Source of the DNA: Anaerolineae bacterium
GTDB lineage: Bacteria; Chloroflexota; Anaerolineae; Aggregatilineales; Aggregatilineaceae
Assembly (NCBI GenBank): GCA_023382715.1
Contig: JAHDWP010000004.1
Location: 1-64,000 of the forward strand
Reading direction: 5' to 3'
DNA: 64,000 nt
The notes beneath the pieces are model-generated. The model made no database searches. It was not told where the DNA came from and saw nothing but the letters and a program-made list of their open reading frames with translations. A program made the translations under genes and the position numbers. Shown here piece after piece: positions 61,875 through 64,000 of the stretch (the stretch's first letter is position 1; the number at the start of each line of letters is the position of its first letter).

Positions 61875-62503
61875 ACAGATTCTATCGGCACGGCGGGAAG
61901 CGTCTTGTTGATTTGATCTTGACGGTATTCGCACTTGGACTGTTCTCGCCCGTCCTGGTCGTAATCGCGTTCCTCGTGCGGGTCAGGCTTGGTTCCCCCG
62001 TTCTCTTCCGTCAGCAGCGCCCCGGACTTCGCGGCAGACCCTTCATCCTGCTCAAGTTCCGCACAATGACCGACGCGCGCGATGCAGATGGCAATCTCCT
62101 GCCCGATGAGCAGCGCCTTACCTCGTTCGGGCGATTCTTGCGCCGCACCAGCATGGATGAGCTTCCAGAGCTGCTCAACGTCCTGAAGGGAGACATGAGC
62201 CTGGTCGGGCCGCGCCCCCTGCTGATGCAGTACCTGGATCGCTACACTTCGGAGCAGATGCGCCGTCATGAGGTCAAGCCGGGCATCACTGGCTGGGCGC
62301 AGATCAACGGGCGCAATGCCCTGTCGTGGGAAGATAAATTCGCACTGGATGTGTGGTATATTGATCACCTGTCCCTATGGCTGGATCTCAGGATTATTCT
62401 GCTGACGATATGGAAGGTGTTGCGGCGGGAGGGGATCAGCCAGGCGGGTTTCGCGACGATGCCGGAGTTCATGGGGACGGAATCAATTCCCGACATCTCA
62501 TGA
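61871..62503 (+). CDS. Phosphoglycosyl transferase, PglC/WcaJ family
   Basis: Transfers a sugar-1-phosphate to undecaprenyl phosphate, the first membrane step of glycan assembly. 210 residues, the size of the monotopic PglC group. A single re-entrant helix lies at about 12-35. The catalytic Asp-Glu pair is in RRTSMDELPELLNV; LKFRTMTDARD and GDMSLVGPRPLL are other conserved parts. The start is TTG 61871, overlapping the previous stop (TTGA). The end overlaps the PglD-like gene (ATGA). Confidence 0.93.
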   Translation: MNRFYRHGGKRLVDLILTVFALGLFSPVLVVIAFLVRVRLGSPVLFRQQRPGLRGRPFILLKFRTMTDARDADGNLLPDEQRLTSFGRFLRRTSMDELPELLNVLKGDMSLVGPRPLLMQYLDRYTSEQMRRHEVKPGITGWAQINGRNALSWEDKFALDVWYIDHLSLWLDLRIILLTIWKVLRREGISQAGFATMPEFMGTESIPDIS

Positions 62504-63129
62504 GTGGTATTCTGATCATAGGCGCAGGTGGGCATGGCAAAGTTGTGGCTGATATTCTTCTGAGGCAGTCCATAGCGGTCTTGGGCTTTCTGGATGATGA
62601 TCCGGCCATGTGGGGGACTTTTCGCCTGGGCTTACCGGTTTTAGGTGCTATTAACACCTTCTCAGATTATTCCCCGGAAGGGCTGATTATAGGCATTGGC
62701 TCAAATGTGATGCGCCGTGAGATTGTTAGGCGCCTCGGCAGCCTGGCGTATGATCTCTGGCAACCGGCTGTCCATCCCGAAGCGATTATTGCTCCATCAG
62801 CGAGCATTGGACGGGGGACAGTGATCGCAGCCGGAGCAGTGGTGAATCCTGACACATGTCTGGGAGATCATGTCATCATCAACACGGGCGCTACGGTTGA
62901 CCACGATTGCTATATAGGCGATTTCGTGCATATCGCCCCCGGCGCACATATGGCTGGCAGCGTTCGTATAAGCGAGGGAGCCTTGTTGGGAATAGGTAGT
63001 GTAGCGATTCCTGGCAGTGCCATTGGTGAGTGGGCAACAGTCGGCGCCGGCGCTGTGGTGCTAGGCAATATCCCAGGCCACGCGATCGCCGTAGGCGTCC
63101 CTGCGCGCTGGAGCTTCAAAGGAGAGTAG
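62500..63129 (+). CDS. Sugar O/N-acyltransferase, NeuD/PglD family
   Basis: 209 residues. The N-terminal Rossmann part has IIGAGGHGKVVADIL; the C-terminal left-handed beta-helix has GATVDHDCYIGDFVHIAPGA with the catalytic histidine at position 135. PglD acetylates UDP-4-amino sugars; NeuD members acetylate sialic acids. ATG 62500 overlaps the stop of the preceding gene. With a PglC-like gene before it and an aminotransferase after it, a UDP-diacetamido-sugar (bacillosamine) route is the most likely role. Confidence 0.9.
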   Translation: MSGILIIGAGGHGKVVADILLRQSIAVLGFLDDDPAMWGTFRLGLPVLGAINTFSDYSPEGLIIGIGSNVMRREIVRRLGSLAYDLWQPAVHPEAIIAPSASIGRGTVIAAGAVVNPDTCLGDHVIINTGATVDHDCYIGDFVHIAPGAHMAGSVRISEGALLGIGSVAIPGSAIGEWATVGAGAVVLGNIPGHAIAVGVPARWSFKGE

Positions 63130-63136
63130 GCTGTCC

Positions 63137-64000
63137 ATGCACATCCCCATGTCCTCCCCCGACATCACAGCCGCAGAGATCGCTGCCGTCAACGCGGTGC
63201 TCAGCACCCGCTGGCTGAGCATGGGGCCTAAGATTGACGAATTTGAGCAGGCGTTCGCCGCACAACTGGGCGTTCAGCACGCCATCGGTGTCAACTCCGG
63301 CACGAGTGGGCTGCATCTGGCCATGATCGCCGCAGGCATTAGCGACGGGGACGAGGTGATCACCCCCTCGTTCAGCTTCATCGCGTCGGCCAACTGCGTG
63401 CTCTACGAGCGTGGCAGACCGGTTTTTGTTGACATTGACCCGCTCACTGGCAACATGGACCCGTCGCGAATCGCGGAGGCCATCACCGAGCGCACGAAAG
63501 CGATCATCCCGGTCCATGCCTTCGGCCAGCCCGCCGATATGGACCCGCTTCTCGCCATCGCGCGTGCGCACAACCTCTGCGTGATCGAAGACGCCTGTGA
63601 AGCCTTTGGCGCAGAGTACAAGGGGCGTCGCGCGGGGACGCTCGCTGATGCCGCGGTGTTTGCCTTCTATCCCAACAAGCAGATGACTACCGGGGAAGGC
63701 GGCATGATCGTCACCGACAATGCGGCGTGGGCTGGCCTTTTCAACAGTCTGCGCAACCAGGGCCGGGACGTCTTCGACGGCTGGCTCAACCATACCCGCC
63801 TGGGCTACAATTATCGCATGGATGAGATGAGCGCCGCGCTCGGCCTGGCCCAACTGAAGCGCATCGAGGAGCTTTTGCAGAAACGGGCGCAGGTAGCGGC
63901 CTGGTACAACGAGCGCATTGACGAGATACCCGGCCTGGAGAAACCCTATATCGCTCCGACCACGACGCAGATGAGCTGGTTCGTCTATGTTATCCGCTGC
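63137..64000 (+). CDS. DegT/DnrJ/EryC1 sugar aminotransferase (partial, runs off the window)
   Basis: 288 codons seen. PLP-dependent aminotransferase acting on a nucleotide 4-keto sugar. IGVNSGTSGLHLAMIAAGI, EVITPSFSFIASANCVLYE, VIEDACEAFGAEYKG and the PLP lysine Lys181 in FAFYPNKQMTTGEGGMIVTD identify the family. ATG 63137 is preceded by GGAGAG; ATG 63149 is an alternative. As PglE-like it would make the 4-amino sugar that the PglD-like gene acetylates. The needed 4,6-dehydratase is not in the window. Confidence 0.92.
   Translation, partial: MHIPMSSPDITAAEIAAVNAVLSTRWLSMGPKIDEFEQAFAAQLGVQHAIGVNSGTSGLHLAMIAAGISDGDEVITPSFSFIASANCVLYERGRPVFVDIDPLTGNMDPSRIAEAITERTKAIIPVHAFGQPADMDPLLAIARAHNLCVIEDACEAFGAEYKGRRAGTLADAAVFAFYPNKQMTTGEGGMIVTDNAAWAGLFNSLRNQGRDVFDGWLNHTRLGYNYRMDEMSAALGLAQLKRIEELLQKRAQVAAWYNERIDEIPGLEKPYIAPTTTQMSWFVYVIRC

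Noticed and set aside
1-64000. tRNA, rRNA and CRISPR features
   Set aside because: No stretch read as a tRNA cloverleaf with a GGTTCGAATCC-type arm, no rRNA core sequence and no regularly spaced identical repeats were found by eye.

Overview
The window is 64 kb of a high-GC bacterial chromosome. The base composition, the many short C/G-rich palindromes between genes, the stand-alone glycogen-binding protein beside a glycogen debranching enzyme, and the peptide-transporter layout all suggest an environmental member of the Chloroflexota, probably Anaerolineae. That placement is an inference from gene style; there is no rRNA or other phylogenetic marker here. I found no rRNA, no convincing tRNA and no CRISPR array.

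Region 1 (1-11 kb) is housekeeping and glycogen metabolism. It holds a tandem pair of related membrane proteins, glgC, a membrane-anchored protein of unknown function, a glycogen debranching enzyme and a small CBM48 glycogen-binding protein. After these come a lipoprotein papain-like protease with a membrane-anchored partner behind a good promoter, a small HisKA-like protein lacking the phosphorylatable histidine, an FGGY sugar kinase and a ZIP metal transporter.

Region 2 (11.5-23 kb) is the most unusual part. An SPFH/flotillin-like membrane protein is followed by a 1872-residue protein. That protein has a degenerate aminotransferase-like segment, a full fold-type-I PLP aminotransferase, and a long C-terminal part carrying phosphoenolpyruvate-carboxylase-like motifs in the right order and spacing. 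Next is a FecCD-type metal or cofactor ABC importer whose binding protein looks chimeric, then a CBS-domain protein.

Region 3 (23-43 kb) has two oligopeptide ABC importers, neither with ATPase genes nearby. The first (23.4-30.5 kb) sits with a serine hydrolase and an M14 carboxypeptidase. The second (34.6-38.1 kb) leads into a serine hydrolase, AnmK, MurQ and, convergently, a dipeptide epimerase. Together these make a coherent muropeptide-recycling locus. Between the two lie an IS982-type transposase relic, dispersed repeats, a cyclase-family protein, a complete IS5-family element with CTAG target duplications, and a GNAT acetyltransferase.

Region 4 (43.4-64 kb) is a surface-polysaccharide locus. 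It holds a Wzm/Wzt exporter split by a four-helix-bundle gene flanked by repeats, NeuA, a four-module NeuB fusion, at least six glycosyltransferases, a Wzy-like polymerase, a methyltransferase, a kinase-like protein, WecB and PglC/PglD/PglE-type genes; the last runs off the end. GC content drops and rises in patches, sometimes inside single genes, and two truncated gene ends remain in the locus. Both point to repeated recombination.
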